Program-made: the position numbers and the translations under genes
Assembly: GCF_002272875.1 (NCBI RefSeq)
Contig: NZ_MLAN01000003.1
Coordinates: 97,986-161,985 of the forward strand
DNA length: 64,000 nucleotides
Reading direction: 5' to 3'
Source of the DNA: Helicobacter sp. 11S02629-2
Lineage (GTDB): Bacteria > Campylobacterota > Campylobacteria > Campylobacterales > Helicobacteraceae
Shown: positions 28,333-39,402 of the stretch, in pieces
Layout of the letters: each line of letters starts with the position of its first letter
Position numbering within the stretch: the first letter of the stretch is position 1
Notes under the pieces: generated by a model
The model's database searches: none
What the model saw: only the letters and a program-made list of their open reading frames with translations
Told to the model about the DNA's origin: nothing

Positions 28333-28425
28333 CTTTTAAACTAAAAACTACAAACCTGCTAAATGTAAATATTAGCCTTTGTAGACACCCTGCCCTAAGA
28401 CCACTAAAGTCTTAAGGTAAAGTTT

Positions 28426-30090
28426 TTAATGCGTTATCTCAGTGCTTGCTCCTATGCCACTATCTGCTCTAAACTTTTGAGCTATAAAGCCTGCTCTATC
28501 AACCTTTGCCCTAGCTGAATTATCAAACTTAGATATAAGATAAACTAGTATAAAAGTCGTTGGCAAAGAAAAGATCGCTGGCGTATCATAAGGGAATACC
28601 GCACTTTCAAAGCCAAAGCTTTTCACCCAAACACCAGGACCCAAAACTGTAAGTAAAACTACTACTATAAGCCCTATTACCCCACCCCAAAAGGCTCCTC
28701 TTGTGGTTAGATTCTTCCAATAAAGCGAAAGAAGTAATATAGGGAAGTTAACACTAGCTGCTATTGCAAAGGCAAGACCGACCATAAAGGCTACATTTTG
28801 CCCTTTAAAGACTATACCTAGTACTATGGCTATGATACCTAAGACTATAGTTGTTATCTTGCTATATTTTAGTTCTTTTTCTGGGTTTGCTTTGCCATTT
28901 TTTATAACATTAGCATACAAATCATGTGCTATAGCATTAGCCCCACTTATAGTAAGTCCTGCTACAACTGCCAAGATAGTAGCAAAGGCTACTGCCGAGA
29001 TAAAGCCATAGAGGGCATCTCCTCCTAAAAGCTTAGCTAGCTCTATAGCTATCATATTACTTCCTTTATCTTTGCCAGTTAAAAACGCAATCGCCCCAAA
29101 GCCTATAATAAAAACTACGATGTAAAAGTAGCCTATAAAAGTAGTTGCCCAAAAGACTGACTTTCTAGCTTCTTTGGCACTTTTTACAGTGAAAAAGCGC
29201 ATCAAGATATGAGGTAGTCCAGCAGTCCCAAACATCAGTGCTAGCCCCAAAGACACGGCAGAAACCCAGTCTTTTATAAAGCCTCCAGGCTTCATGATAG
29301 CTTCACCTTTTGGATGCACAGAAATAGCCTTTGCAAAGTAGTCAGTAAAGTCAAACTTACTAAGCTTTAAGATTAAAAAAGCAAGTATGGTTACACCTAT
29401 TAAAAGTAAAACTGCTTTGATGATTTGCACCCAAGTAGTAGCATGCATTCCACCAAAAGTCACATAGATAATCATTAAGATTCCAACTATAATCACAGCC
29501 CATGAGTAAGGAAGTCCAAAAAGTAGCTGTATAAGCTCTCCTGCTCCAACCATCTGTGCTATTAGATAAAATATTACAACTATTAGCGCTGAGATAGCAC
29601 TTATAGTTCTTATAGGACGTTGTTGTAACCTAAAAGCTGCTATATCAGTAAAGGTAAACTTACCTAAGTTTCTAAACTTCTCAGCTATCAAAAAAAGCAC
29701 TACTGGCCAGCCAGCTAAAAAGCCTATAGCATATAAAAGCCCATCAAAGCCATTAGTAAAAACCAAAGCTGAGATTCCAAGAAAGCTAGCTGCACTCATA
29801 TAATCCCCAGCTATAGCAAGGCCATTTTTAAAGCCGCCTATATCTCCACCTGCTGTATAAAAGCTATCTCTTGATCTAGTAACACGCGAGGAATAAAAAG
29901 TAATAAGCAAGGTTGCTACTACAAAGATAAAAAATAAAACTATAGCAGTTACATTAAGTGGGGCTTTAGTAACTTCTCCTTCTAAGACTGGTGCTGCTTG
30001 TAAAGTGCTAAAAATGCCAAGTAATCCAAAAAATCCTAGTCCAAAAACTGCCATTTTTAAAAAGCTCAATCTAAGTAATCGTTTTTCCAT
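28426..30090 (-). CDS. actP: Acetate/cation symporter ActP
   Basis: Sodium:solute symporter (SSF) family permease of 554 residues with about 13 helices, the first a signal-like segment. Family stretches include [29 protein letters not shown], cut here to note GGDIGG and [11 protein letters not shown], also [16 protein letters not shown] and [12 protein letters not shown]. The upstream DUF485 gene overlaps it by 20 bases; this pair is the usual acetate-uptake unit (yjcH-actP in E. coli). The substrate is inferred from this pairing and from similarity. Confidence 0.88.
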   Translation of the reverse strand: MEKRLLRLSFLKMAVFGLGFFGLLGIFSTLQAAPVLEGEVTKAPLNVTAIVLFFIFVVATLLITFYSSRVTRSRDSFYTAGGDIGGFKNGLAIAGDYMSAASFLGISALVFTNGFDGLLYAIGFLAGWPVVLFLIAEKFRNLGKFTFTDIAAFRLQQRPIRTISAISALIVVIFYLIAQMVGAGELIQLLFGLPYSWAVIIVGILMIIYVTFGGMHATTWVQIIKAVLLLIGVTILAFLILKLSKFDFTDYFAKAISVHPKGEAIMKPGGFIKDWVSAVSLGLALMFGTAGLPHILMRFFTVKSAKEARKSVFWATTFIGYFYIVVFIIGFGAIAFLTGKDKGSNMIAIELAKLLGGDALYGFISAVAFATILAVVAGLTISGANAIAHDLYANVIKNGKANPEKELKYSKITTIVLGIIAIVLGIVFKGQNVAFMVGLAFAIAASVNFPILLLSLYWKNLTTRGAFWGGVIGLIVVVLLTVLGPGVWVKSFGFESAVFPYDTPAIFSLPTTFILVYLISKFDNSARAKVDRAGFIAQKFRADSGIGASTEITH

Positions 30091-30433
30091 GCTCTCTCCT
30101 TACTTCATCTATCAAGCCACACTCATCTATAAGCTTATTTTTCTTCATCTCAGCTAGGGCATCTTTTAGCTCTCTATCAAAAAAAGTATTAGCGATGTAG
30201 GTATAAACCCCTGTTAAGATGATGCTTAACACTATAAAGCTAACCCCAAAAACTATCCCCAAACTTATGGCACTATTCCCCACCCTTACACCTAAAAAGT
30301 CCGGGAAAAAGCCAACGCAAATCATGATTCCATAATATGTGATAAATATCACTATGCTTAAAGTTAAAGCGATGTTTCTCCTAGCTTTTAAAAAGCTAAA
30401 AAACAGCGGTGCTTTTCTTTTATCTATATCCAT
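30071..30433 (-). CDS. DUF485 membrane protein (YjcH-like)
   Basis: A 120-residue inner-membrane protein with two helices (about 25-48 and 62-90), typical of DUF485. These proteins are encoded next to ActP-type symporters and may modulate them. The end overlaps actP by 20 bases, so the genes are coupled. The ending is charged and Lys-rich. Confidence 0.85.
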   Translation of the reverse strand: MDIDKRKAPLFFSFLKARRNIALTLSIVIFITYYGIMICVGFFPDFLGVRVGNSAISLGIVFGVSFIVLSIILTGVYTYIANTFFDRELKDALAEMKKNKLIDECGLIDEVRREHGKTIT

Positions 30434-30618
30434 TTTGCTATCCTTTATGTTGGTATGATTTCAAGATACTTAAAAGTTAGGATGGATTCATAGTTTTTAG
30501 ATAGTCAAGATTACTTTATAATTAGTATATGTAACTAAAAGTATCTTTTAATATATCTATAGTTACATTTATACTCATAAAAATATGGATCTAAAGGCAA
30601 AAATACAAAGGCATAGAA

Positions 30619-31239
30619 ATGGAACTAATAATTGGAGTAAGTGGTGCTAGTGGAGTGTATTTAAGTTACAAACTACTGCAAGCTTTGAGTAGATTTGACA
30701 ATATAAAAGTGCACTTAGTGGTATCTAAAAGTGCAAAGACTACATTTAAAGCTGAAACTAGCTTAGATCTGAAAAAAGACCTCTATCCTCTAAGCTATAA
30801 AGTTTATGATGATGATAATCTTGGTGCAAGTATCGCTAGTGGGACTTACAAAACAGCTGGCATGATAGTAGTGCCTACTAGCATGAAAACGCTTGCATCC
30901 TTGCGTATAGGGCTTTCAAACTCGCTAATTACTAGGGCTGCTGATGTGTGTATAAAAGAAGGGCGAAAAGTGGTGCTTGTACCTCGTGAGATGCCCCTTT
31001 CTCAAATCCATCTTAAAAATATGTATAAGTGCTCAAAACTAGGCTATGTGATAATCCCTCCACTTTTAAGCTTTTATCAGTTTCAAGTTAGTGATGAAAA
31101 AGCCTTAGATTCCAAAGGCTTTATGGATGCCCAGATTAATCACATCTTAGGCAAGGTTTTAATGCAGTTTAACTTAGATCTTCCAGACTTTAAGGCATGG
31201 CAAGGGCTAGAAGATAAAGACCATGGGCTTAGAAGATAA
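30619..31239 (+). CDS. ubiX: Flavin prenyltransferase UbiX
   Basis: Makes the prenylated FMN cofactor that UbiD-type decarboxylases need, here probably for menaquinone synthesis. The 206-residue protein starts IIGVSGASGVYL and has VPTSMKTLASLRIGLSNSLI and VPREMPLSQIHLKNM, all family signatures. Single plus-strand gene between minus-strand blocks. Confidence 0.95.
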   Translation: MELIIGVSGASGVYLSYKLLQALSRFDNIKVHLVVSKSAKTTFKAETSLDLKKDLYPLSYKVYDDDNLGASIASGTYKTAGMIVVPTSMKTLASLRIGLSNSLITRAADVCIKEGRKVVLVPREMPLSQIHLKNMYKCSKLGYVIIPPLLSFYQFQVSDEKALDSKGFMDAQINHILGKVLMQFNLDLPDFKAWQGLEDKDHGLRR

Positions 31240-31248
31240 AAGCTAAGA

Positions 31249-31271
31249 TTAATAAAATCTATTTTTATTAA
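31249..31271. terminator. Hairpin between convergent ubiX and rsmE
   Basis: TTAATAAAA (31249-31257) pairs with TTTTATTAA (31263-31271) around TCTAT. All-AT stem directly after ubiX, between two convergent genes. Confidence 0.4.
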
Positions 31272-31322
31272 AGCCTCTACCTTACAAGATAATATTAACT
31301 TATGATGTGGGAATTAGATATT

Positions 31323-32006
31323 TTAGATTCCAAACAAACCTTGTGATAGTAAGCTTGCCATATAACGTGCTGCATTTTGTGCTTGAAGTATAAAAGGTGT
31401 GTTTAAAGAGTAAAGCCTAGTTTTTAAAAGCTCTAGCTCTTCTTTGCTAAAACCTCCCTCTGGCCCTATGATAAAGGGGGTTTGAAGGCTAAAACTAGGA
31501 CTTTTTATATCTAGACTAGGTGCATTTGCATGAAGTGCCTTTGCATCTTTATAAAGCTTTAAAACTTCATCTAAGTCGTCTAAAAGCTCTAACTCCAAAG
31601 GCTTAAAACGCCCACACTGCATACAAGAAAACTCAAGTATCTTTTTAGCTTTTTCTATATTTAGCTTTCTATTTTTCTGAGAAAAGTCTGCATAAAAAAG
31701 ACTAAGTTTTGTGACATTAGCCTCATTTAAAAAGCTTAAAAGCTCATAGATATCTTTTGGGTCTATAAAAGCTAAGATAAGGTGGATGTTTGAAGGTGCT
31801 TTACTTACTATGCCTTCTTTATCATTAAGTGCTAAAAGGCCTTTTTTTACATCTACTACTACATATGTATAGATGCTATCACCATAGTTATAAACCTTAA
31901 AGATGGAATCTTTTTGTGCCCTACGCACACGAAAGATATAGTGATAGTCTTCTTCTTTTAAGGTTATAGTTTGACTGCCTGCGTCTTTATGTATAAAAAA
32001 CTGCAT
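31323..32006 (-). CDS. rsmE: 16S rRNA m3U1498 methyltransferase RsmE
   Basis: SPOUT-class methyltransferase of 227 residues. It has an N-terminal PUA-like part and the knotted domain with IIGPEGGFSKEELELL and LQAQNAARYMASLL, the latter in place of the usual LRAETA. Its start overlaps the stop of the upstream cytochrome c peroxidase gene by one base. Confidence 0.9.
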   Translation of the reverse strand: MQFFIHKDAGSQTITLKEEDYHYIFRVRRAQKDSIFKVYNYGDSIYTYVVVDVKKGLLALNDKEGIVSKAPSNIHLILAFIDPKDIYELLSFLNEANVTKLSLFYADFSQKNRKLNIEKAKKILEFSCMQCGRFKPLELELLDDLDEVLKLYKDAKALHANAPSLDIKSPSFSLQTPFIIGPEGGFSKEELELLKTRLYSLNTPFILQAQNAARYMASLLSQGLFGI

Positions 32007-33139
32007 TACTTAAGGTCATCTATGACACTTTTTTCATCTATATCATGATAGCTTGAAGGTAGAAGTGGAATCTTAACTGGTGCTATATAGCCATCAAGAG
32101 AGCTTAAAAAGCTAGCTATAAGCTTAGTTTCTCTACTTGATAGATTAACTCCCATTTGGATTTTTCCCATCTCATCTATGGCCTTATGAAGCTCTTTATA
32201 TCCGCCATTATGAAAGTAGGGCATAGTCATAGTTATATTTCTAAGGGTTGGTACTTTTATATTGCCATTACTATCGCCTTTAAAACCGCCAAGGCTTGCA
32301 AACTTATAAGGTTTAAGCACGCCAAAAGGCTGCATAGTACCGCCAAGATTTACCCCTGCATGGCAGCTTATACAGCCTTGTTTTATAAAAAGCACAAGAC
32401 CTTCTAGCTCATCTTGACTTAGTGCTTTTAAGTTTCCATGCAAAAAGTCATCAAAGCGTGAAGGAGTAGTAAGTGTTGCTACAAAGCTAGCTATGGTATT
32501 TGCAACTAACTCTGGGGTAACTTTTATATCACTACCATAAGCCCTTTTAAAAAGATACTTATAGTTTTTTATATCATTAATGTTTTCTACTACACCTTTA
32601 GCTGTGTTATTTAACTCATTAGCCTTGCTAAAAGATGCTAGGATGGCCTTAGTTAAAGCACTAAGATTAGAACTTTTTTTACTAGAATCTAAGTCCCTTG
32701 TGCTAGTTATATCTCCATTATAGTGCATGACATTATTAAAGACTACATTATAAAGCGTTGGCGCGTTTAGTAGGGCTTTGTTGTTTTCTTTTCTTACTTC
32801 TGAAGTCGCCCCAAGGCTTAAGTTATGACAGCTATTGCAAGATAGCAGTTTGTTTCCACTTAAGCGTGGGTCAAAGTAAAGCGTCTTTCCTAGCTCTATT
32901 TGTTCTTTAGTCATCTTGATATCAGTTGAAAGAGTATTTGCTTGGATCTTAGAAAGCTCACTGCCTACTGGAAGTGGCTTTAAACCTTTGCTTTTAGCTA
33001 TATTTAAAAGCTCTGAAATCTGAGTTAGACTAAAGTTGATACTAGCACCAAATAGCGTATGCCAAAAAGCAGTAAGTAAAAATATAGCTAGAACTAAAAG
33101 GGCAACTTTTGACTGTATAAAGTTTAGTACTTTTGACAT
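32006..33139 (-). CDS. Di-haem cytochrome c peroxidase
   Basis: Periplasmic enzyme that reduces hydrogen peroxide with electrons from cytochrome c. It has an N-terminal membrane segment (VALLVLAIFLLTAFWHTLFGA) and two haem c sites, CNSCH and CISCH, about 155 residues apart. The family stretches FDPRLSGNKLLSC, APTLYNVVFN and VPTLRNITMTMPYFHNGGY are present. I start at ATG 33139 (377 residues); an in-frame TTG at 33148 is possible. Neither has a good Shine-Dalgarno. The motif between the haem sites fits CCP better than MauG. Confidence 0.88.
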   Translation of the reverse strand: MSKVLNFIQSKVALLVLAIFLLTAFWHTLFGASINFSLTQISELLNIAKSKGLKPLPVGSELSKIQANTLSTDIKMTKEQIELGKTLYFDPRLSGNKLLSCNSCHNLSLGATSEVRKENNKALLNAPTLYNVVFNNVMHYNGDITSTRDLDSSKKSSNLSALTKAILASFSKANELNNTAKGVVENINDIKNYKYLFKRAYGSDIKVTPELVANTIASFVATLTTPSRFDDFLHGNLKALSQDELEGLVLFIKQGCISCHAGVNLGGTMQPFGVLKPYKFASLGGFKGDSNGNIKVPTLRNITMTMPYFHNGGYKELHKAIDEMGKIQMGVNLSSRETKLIASFLSSLDGYIAPVKIPLLPSSYHDIDEKSVIDDLK

Positions 33140-33149
33140 TAGCGGCAAT

Positions 33150-34286
33150 TTAGTCTAGTGGTACTTGGGCAAAGAACTTTGCAAATATATTACTTGCTTC
33201 TTTAGGGCCCGGACTTGCTTCTGGGTGGTGCTGTACTGAAAAGACATTGCCTTCTTTGTAGCATAAACCTTCTATAGTGTTATCAAAAAGATTCCTATGC
33301 GTTACAAAGGCTACTTCCTCAATCTCTTCAGGGACGTTGTAATTGTGGTTTTGAGAAGTTATCTCTACTAAACCAAGCTCGTTTTTAACTGGGTGGTTAG
33401 CCCCATGGTGGCCAAACTTTAGCTTATAAGTTGGATAACCATGTGCTATGCTTAAAAGCTGGTGGCCAAGGCAGATTCCAAAGATGGGAATCTTAGCAGC
33501 AAGCAAGCTTTTTATCTTATCTACTTGATTAGTTAAGATAAGTGGGTCACCTGGTCCATTAGACAAAAACACAGCGTGTATCTTTTTATCTTTATAGTCT
33601 TTTATAAGGGTGTTTTCATCATAGTCTTGTGGTAAAACTTCTACTTTAAAGCCAACAGTTACTAGCTCGTGCAGTATGTTTTTTTTGATACCAAAGTCTA
33701 TAGCCGCTATAGTCTTACTAAGGCCATCTTTTTCTTGATAGTCCCAGCTTTCATAGCTAAAGTTGCTTTTAGTGTGAGAGTAAGCACTCTTTGTGCTAAC
33801 TTCTTTTATATAGTCTATCTCACCTATCTTAAGCGAGGAATCTAGCTTTGCTTTTAGACTTTCTTTATCGCTTATAGTAGTTGAAGCTATCATCTCTAGT
33901 GCACCATACTTTCTAAGCATCTTAACTAGACTTCTTGTATCAATATCACATATACCTAAAATATCATGCTTTTTAAGATAGTCTCCCAAACCTTCATCTG
34001 CTCTAAATGAAGAGTAAACCTCATTTGCATCTCTTACTATGATGCCTTTGCACTTTGGGCTAAAAGACTCATTATCAAAGTCGTTAGTTCCAACTATACC
34101 AATCTCAGGCATGCTAAATATCACAAACTGCCCTGCATAACTTGGATCGCTAGTTATCTCTTGATAGCCTGTCATTGAAGTATTAAACACAGCCTCGCCG
34201 ACTTTAGTGCCTTCACTTCCAAAGCTTTTAGCCTCTAAAAAGCATCCATTAGAAAAATATAAATATATAGGTTTTAACTTACTCAT
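33150..34286 (-). CDS. carA: Carbamoyl-phosphate synthase small subunit
   Basis: Glutamine amidotransferase subunit that feeds ammonia to CarB for arginine and pyrimidine synthesis. The 378-residue protein has the N-terminal CPSase domain (FNTSMTGYQEITSDPSY) and the GATase with IFGICLGHQLL and QHHPEASPGP. It overlaps the upstream DUF507 gene by four bases (ATGA), the order also found in H. pylori. Confidence 0.97.
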   Translation of the reverse strand: MSKLKPIYLYFSNGCFLEAKSFGSEGTKVGEAVFNTSMTGYQEITSDPSYAGQFVIFSMPEIGIVGTNDFDNESFSPKCKGIIVRDANEVYSSFRADEGLGDYLKKHDILGICDIDTRSLVKMLRKYGALEMIASTTISDKESLKAKLDSSLKIGEIDYIKEVSTKSAYSHTKSNFSYESWDYQEKDGLSKTIAAIDFGIKKNILHELVTVGFKVEVLPQDYDENTLIKDYKDKKIHAVFLSNGPGDPLILTNQVDKIKSLLAAKIPIFGICLGHQLLSIAHGYPTYKLKFGHHGANHPVKNELGLVEITSQNHNYNVPEEIEEVAFVTHRNLFDNTIEGLCYKEGNVFSVQHHPEASPGPKEASNIFAKFFAQVPLD

Positions 34287-34831
34287 ATAAGCCCTTTTTT
34301 TGCCATCTCTTCTTCATATAATCTATTAAATATAACTTCATACTCATCACTACCGGGGATAAGTCTTCTTTTGTAGTTTTCTAGCTTTTCTAAAACAGCA
34401 TTCCTTGCGACATTTTGAAAAGATATAAACTTATCAAAAGATGCATGGATAATATTTTTTACATCGTTATAGCTAACTACAAAACTTACCTCATCTTCAG
34501 CTAAAAGCTTATCAAGTATCTCATGGCTTAGTTTTGAATATCTATCTTTTTCATCTAACTCAAAGTTATACTTAACTGAAAGTTGCCTTTTTATCTTATT
34601 AAAAAGATCTCTTTCATCAAGCTGCATATCATCTATATCATCTTGATACTCTTCTAATATATCTCTAGTTTCGTTTTCTATCCTTAACTCTAATCGCATA
34701 TCTTCTAAGATAATATTTTCTGCAGTCTTTGAAAGCTTGCTGCTAGCCCCTAATCTAACCAAAGGAGACCTGCTTAGGTCTTGGATGATTTGGTTTGCCA
34801 CATAAGGAGCATTTTGTAGTTTTAGTTTCAT
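34283..34831 (-). CDS. DUF507 family protein
   Basis: A 182-residue, mostly helical, charged cytoplasmic protein. It resembles DUF507, a family of unknown function with two similar halves, here about 1-90 and 95-182; IPGSDEYEVIFNRLYEEEMAKKG at the end is typical. The ATG of carA overlaps its stop. The fixed linkage to carA in Helicobacter does not by itself show its role. Confidence 0.75.
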   Translation of the reverse strand: MKLKLQNAPYVANQIIQDLSRSPLVRLGASSKLSKTAENIILEDMRLELRIENETRDILEEYQDDIDDMQLDERDLFNKIKRQLSVKYNFELDEKDRYSKLSHEILDKLLAEDEVSFVVSYNDVKNIIHASFDKFISFQNVARNAVLEKLENYKRRLIPGSDEYEVIFNRLYEEEMAKKGLI

Positions 34832-34850
34832 AGTCTTAAGCCTTAGTTAT

Positions 34851-35969
34851 CTATTTTATTTCGTAGTAAACTGGTTTTCCTATCTCTAGTGCTTGCCCAA
34901 TCTTTTCTGCATCTTTTGTAGCATCAAGTTTGCTTTTATAAGGCCCTAGTAAGTATCTAGTTACTGCTTTATTTTCTACTGTATCTTGTTTTACTTTATA
35001 TCCATATTTTGATATCTCTTCTATAAATTTAGCATTTGGTTTTTGGCTAAACACTCCTACTTGAAGGTAGATTCCATGCTCTGAGGCAACTGTGCCATTT
35101 AGCAAAGGTGCTTTAGTCTTACTAGCTTGCATAGTTGTGCTTTGAGGCTTTTTGCTAGCTTCTGGTTTTGCAGTCTTTGGCTTTTCATCTGCTATCTTTT
35201 TGTACATCTGTCTATGCATAGGATCATCTACTTTATGGTCTTTTGCTTTAGCATTTTTTTCATTTTTTAGCGTAACATTATGAGGTTTAGCTTCTTTTTT
35301 AAGAGGTGCTTTTTCATGAGGTTTAGCCGGTATGAAACTAATCTCTTTTGGTGTAGGCTCACTTTCATGCTTTTGCTTCATAGCTGCATGCTTTGTGCCT
35401 TCATGATTTTTATGTTCTACATCATGATTTTTCTTTTCTTCTTCTCTATTTAAAAGTGCTTTAAATTTTGGGTCATCTTCTAAACTGCTAAATTTAGTAT
35501 CTAATGGATTTTTAGATTCCATATTAGAACTATTTGGTGTTGCAACTGGACTTGGAGTTCCATTCATACTTGAAGCACTAGCAGGAGTTGAAGTCTGAGT
35601 TAAGTTAGAATCCATGCCCTTAGATTCCATATCTGAAGTAGGCGCTTTACTAGCATCCACAGTGCTTGCTTCGTTTTCGCTTCCGTTTGCATTTCCAACT
35701 GGCATAAGGTGTAAGTCACCTTTAGAGTTAGCTATATTTTTATTAGAATCCATAGCTTGACTAGGTAGCTTTTCCATAGTTTTATCTACTGGAGTGATGT
35801 TGCTTACTGGCTTATTAACTTCTCTGCTTAAAGTCCAAATAGCAATTATCAAAATCACCACGATAACAATAGCCACTATGAGTAAAAAAACTAGCTTTTT
35901 ACTCTTTTTGACTTCTGTATTTTTATCATTCCTAAGAATGTCATTTGGCTCTTTTTCACTATTTGGCAT
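34851..35969 (-). CDS. SPOR-domain membrane protein
   Basis: A 372-residue bitopic protein with a short cytoplasmic part, one membrane helix (about 26-47), a long Ser/Lys/His-rich, low-complexity periplasmic linker (about 50-290), and a C-terminal SPOR domain starting near YLQVGVFSQKPNAKF and ending KPVYYEIK. SPOR domains bind denuded peptidoglycan at division sites, so an FtsN/DedD-like role is likely. It is 19 bases upstream of the DUF507 gene. Confidence 0.8.
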   Translation of the reverse strand: MPNSEKEPNDILRNDKNTEVKKSKKLVFLLIVAIVIVVILIIAIWTLSREVNKPVSNITPVDKTMEKLPSQAMDSNKNIANSKGDLHLMPVGNANGSENEASTVDASKAPTSDMESKGMDSNLTQTSTPASASSMNGTPSPVATPNSSNMESKNPLDTKFSSLEDDPKFKALLNREEEKKNHDVEHKNHEGTKHAAMKQKHESEPTPKEISFIPAKPHEKAPLKKEAKPHNVTLKNEKNAKAKDHKVDDPMHRQMYKKIADEKPKTAKPEASKKPQSTTMQASKTKAPLLNGTVASEHGIYLQVGVFSQKPNAKFIEEISKYGYKVKQDTVENKAVTRYLLGPYKSKLDATKDAEKIGQALEIGKPVYYEIK

Positions 35970-36067
35970 TTAATCTCCTTTTACCTAAAACATTAGTGTT
36001 CATTTTATCATATACGCAAAATTAATTTCTTCTCACATAACACAAGTCTAAGCTTTTTAAACATAGA

Positions 36068-36616
36068 CTACATATACTTAGACCAGCTACCTCTCTCTTT
36101 AGCAAAGACGCCATAAGGAAGTGTCAAGATGTTATAGCATGGAGGCAACTCATCAGTTGGAAGCACCCTCCACTCAATAGGCATAACTTGAGAAAACCTC
36201 ATAGATAAACTCTTAGCTAACCTTCTTCCTTCACTTATCTCTGTGTGTCCTTTATGTATGTAGAGATGCAAATGTCTTGGATTAGCCGTGTTATAAGCTG
36301 TAAAGTTTTGATAGCCCTCTTCTCTTAGTATGAGTTGGGCTTTATGATAGAAGCGCTCAGGATTGTAGCCATTATAGTCAAAGACTATATTTTCTACCTT
36401 CTTGCCGCCTTGTAGTAGTAAGTCGTGGGCTACTACTATCTCTTTATTTAGATGTGCTTTTATCACCATAGATGTTAAAGGTGCATCCACTCTTTCAAAG
36501 TTATCATAAAAAGTCTTACCTAGATAAACTATCTTTTTACCTATACCATCTACTTTTTTGAAGTAGTGAGTAGTGTCCATCTTAATAAGCTTTAGTTCTA
36601 TCTCTTGCATCTGCAT
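36068..36616 (-). CDS. DUF1882 protein linked to glyA
   Basis: A 182-residue cytoplasmic protein of unknown function. It is rich in His and Tyr and has conserved-looking blocks [17 protein letters not shown] and [13 protein letters not shown]. The second, with its LHLYIHKGH, recalls the metal and nucleotide site of small primase-like folds, but that is only a guess. The order cvpA-lysS-glyA-this gene is the same in H. pylori (HP0181-HP0184), so the linkage is old. Confidence 0.75.
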   Translation of the reverse strand: MQMQEIELKLIKMDTTHYFKKVDGIGKKIVYLGKTFYDNFERVDAPLTSMVIKAHLNKEIVVAHDLLLQGGKKVENIVFDYNGYNPERFYHKAQLILREEGYQNFTAYNTANPRHLHLYIHKGHTEISEGRRLAKSLSMRFSQVMPIEWRVLPTDELPPCYNILTLPYGVFAKERGSWSKYM

Positions 36617-36642
36617 CCACGACCCTTTGTAGTAGCTACATA

Positions 36643-37893
36643 CTAGTATATAGCTCTATCATAGATAATAAAATCTTTAGTTAGATCTTTTATCTCTTTT
36701 TTGATCTTGGCTTGTAAGTTGGTATCAGTTATGTTTTCTAAGATATCAGCTATCCAATTTCCTATGATATTAAACTCCCTTTCTTTCATACCACGTGCAG
36801 TAAGTGCTGGAGAGCCTATACGCACACCACTAGTTACAAAAGGACTTCTAGTTTCACCGGGAACTGTGTTTTTATTAACCGTGATTCCAGCATTGCCAAG
36901 TGCAAGATCTGCATCTTTTCCACTAAAGTCATTTTTCAAAAAGCTCATTAATATAAGGTGGTTATCAGTCCCACCACTTACTAGATCAAAGCCTCTATCT
37001 ATTAAGACTTTTGCTAGGGAGTTAATGTTTGCTTTTACTTGCTTAGCGTAAGTTTTCCACTCAGGCTTTAAATTCTCACCAAAACCTACGGCTTTACCTG
37101 CTATGACGTGCATTAAAGGACCACCTTGGATTCCAGGAAATACCATCTTATCTATCTTTTTAGCCATCTCTTCATCATTAGTTAGTATAACTCCACCTCT
37201 TGGGCCTCTTAAAGTCTTATGGGTTGTAGTAGTTACTACGTGACAGTAAGGGAAAGGGTTAGGATACTCGCCTGCTACACAAAGACCAGCTACATGGGCT
37301 ACATCAGCTAGCAAAATGGCATTAACACTATCTGCTATCTCTCTAAATCTTTTAAAATCAAGCGTCCTAGCATAAGCTGAGAATCCACAAACTAGCATAT
37401 CTGGCTTTACAACTGCTACGTGATCTGCAAGCTTGTCATAATCTATCCTGCCATCCATTTCTACACCATAAAAAAAGCTTTGATACATCTTACCTGTTAG
37501 ACTTACTTTTGCCCCATGAGTTAGATGCCCTCCATGACTTAAGTCCATACCCATGATTTTGTCATAAGGCTTTAATAAAGCAGCATATACCGCACCATTA
37601 GCCTGAGAACCTGAGTGAGGTTGCACGTTAGCAAAGTTACAGCCAAAAAGCTTTTTTATACGTTCAATTGCTATAGTTTCTATCTCATCTACAAACTCAC
37701 AACCACCATAGTAGCGTTTGCCCGGATAGCCTTCTGCGTACTTATTAGTCAAAACACTTCCCATAGCTTCCATAACGCTAGGAAAGGTAAAGTTTTCACT
37801 TGCTATCATTTCAAGATGTTCATTTTGTCTAACCAACTCTTTTTCTATTAGGTCAAATATAACCTTATCACTTTTTTCCATAAAATATGACAT
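36643..37893 (-). CDS. glyA: Serine hydroxymethyltransferase
   Basis: PLP enzyme that interconverts serine and glycine and charges folate with one-carbon units. The 416-residue protein has the N-terminal [32 protein letters not shown], and the PLP-lysine motif [22 protein letters not shown] precedes the ATG. It follows lysS by 9 bases. Confidence 0.98.
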   Translation of the reverse strand: MSYFMEKSDKVIFDLIEKELVRQNEHLEMIASENFTFPSVMEAMGSVLTNKYAEGYPGKRYYGGCEFVDEIETIAIERIKKLFGCNFANVQPHSGSQANGAVYAALLKPYDKIMGMDLSHGGHLTHGAKVSLTGKMYQSFFYGVEMDGRIDYDKLADHVAVVKPDMLVCGFSAYARTLDFKRFREIADSVNAILLADVAHVAGLCVAGEYPNPFPYCHVVTTTTHKTLRGPRGGVILTNDEEMAKKIDKMVFPGIQGGPLMHVIAGKAVGFGENLKPEWKTYAKQVKANINSLAKVLIDRGFDLVSGGTDNHLILMSFLKNDFSGKDADLALGNAGITVNKNTVPGETRSPFVTSGVRIGSPALTARGMKEREFNIIGNWIADILENITDTNLQAKIKKEIKDLTKDFIIYDRAIY

Positions 37894-37902
37894 CTTTTCT
37901 CC

Positions 37903-39384
37903 TTAGTTTAAGTTTGATTCCACGGGCTTCATCGCTGGGAATAATATAACATCTTTTATACTAGAACTATTAGTAAAAAGCATAACTAGCCTATCTATAC
38001 CTATACCTTCTCCTGCCGTTGGTGGCATGCCATAGCCAAGGGCTTGCACATAGTCTTCATCCATATACTGGGCTTCTTCATCGCCTGCATCTTTTGCTTT
38101 TACTTGCTCTTTAAAACGCTCTAACTGATCTAGTGGATCGTTTAGCTCACTAAAGCCATTAGCTATCTCTTTACCAGCTATAAAAAGTTCAAATCTATCA
38201 GCAATCTCTGGATTAGCATCATTTCTTCTAGCAAGCGGACTTATATCTATAGGATACTCTGTTATAAAGGTTGGGTCTATAAGCTTTGCTTCTACTAGCT
38301 CTTCAAATGCCAAACCTAAAAGCTTGCCATAGCTTAGATTCTTAGTTTCAAAACCCTTGCTATTAAGATAAGATCTTAAGCCATCTTCACTTTCAACTAT
38401 AGCTTTATCTACCCCACCTATAGAAGTTATAGAATCTTTTAAAGACACTATCTTAAAGTTAGCTAGATCTAGTGTGTGCTCGCCATAAACCACTTTAGAT
38501 TCCATCCCTAGGCTTGCTAAGATGTACTTAAAAAGATCTTTAGTAAGCTCTATTAAATCTTTATAAGTGTGATAAGCCCAGTAAAACTCTATCATGCTAA
38601 ATTCAGGATTATGCGAGTGATCCATGCCTTCATTTCTAAAGTTACGATTTATCTCAAAAACTGCTTCAAAGCCACCAACTATAAGCCTTTTTAGATAAAG
38701 CTCAGGGGCTATGCGTAAGTATCTATCAACATCTAAAGCATTATGATGGGTTATAAAAGGTCTAGCATTTGCCCCACCTGGTATTGGATGAAGCATAGGA
38801 GTTTCTACTTCTAAAAAGCCTTTATCTTCAAAAAAAGCCCTTATGCTACTTACTATCTTGCTTCTAGTTTTAAAAACTCCCATCACGTCTTTATTCATTA
38901 TTAGATCTAAGTAGCGTTGACGGTAGCGCAACTCTATATCACTAAGACCGTGAAACTTTTCAGGTAAAGGCACTATGGACTTAGTTAAGATTTTTAGACT
39001 TAGTGCATGAAGGCTAAGCTCGCCTGTTTTAGTTACAAAAGGAAAGCCACTAGCTTCTATTATGTCACCTACTTCAAGATACTTTTTTAGAATCTTAAAG
39101 TGATCTCCTAGCTCATTTTGAGAAAAGTAAATCTGCACCACGCCACTTTCATCTTCTATCTTTATAAAGCTAGCCTTGCCCATAAGACGCATAAACTTAA
39201 CGCGTCCACTTAGGCTTTCTTTTATGTTTGTATCAGGCTCACTTAGATCTTTACCCTTATACTTTTCTAAAAACTCTTCATTACTAAGCTCTTTATTGCA
39301 AGAGTTATCATAGGGATTAAGTCCAATCTCACGTAGCTCGTTAGACTTTTGTATGCGCTGTGTGATGTACTGGTTTTCAAACAT
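37903..39384 (-). CDS. lysS: Lysyl-tRNA synthetase (class II)
   Basis: Charges tRNA-Lys. The 493-residue protein has an N-terminal OB fold (about 60-150), class II motif 2 [20 protein letters not shown] and motif 3 [21 protein letters not shown] precedes the ATG. Member of the cvpA-lysS-glyA-DUF1882 unit. Confidence 0.98.
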   Translation of the reverse strand: MFENQYITQRIQKSNELREIGLNPYDNSCNKELSNEEFLEKYKGKDLSEPDTNIKESLSGRVKFMRLMGKASFIKIEDESGVVQIYFSQNELGDHFKILKKYLEVGDIIEASGFPFVTKTGELSLHALSLKILTKSIVPLPEKFHGLSDIELRYRQRYLDLIMNKDVMGVFKTRSKIVSSIRAFFEDKGFLEVETPMLHPIPGGANARPFITHHNALDVDRYLRIAPELYLKRLIVGGFEAVFEINRNFRNEGMDHSHNPEFSMIEFYWAYHTYKDLIELTKDLFKYILASLGMESKVVYGEHTLDLANFKIVSLKDSITSIGGVDKAIVESEDGLRSYLNSKGFETKNLSYGKLLGLAFEELVEAKLIDPTFITEYPIDISPLARRNDANPEIADRFELFIAGKEIANGFSELNDPLDQLERFKEQVKAKDAGDEEAQYMDEDYVQALGYGMPPTAGEGIGIDRLVMLFTNSSSIKDVILFPAMKPVESNLN

Positions 39385-39402
39385 GGGCTTCCTTTAATTT
39401 AG

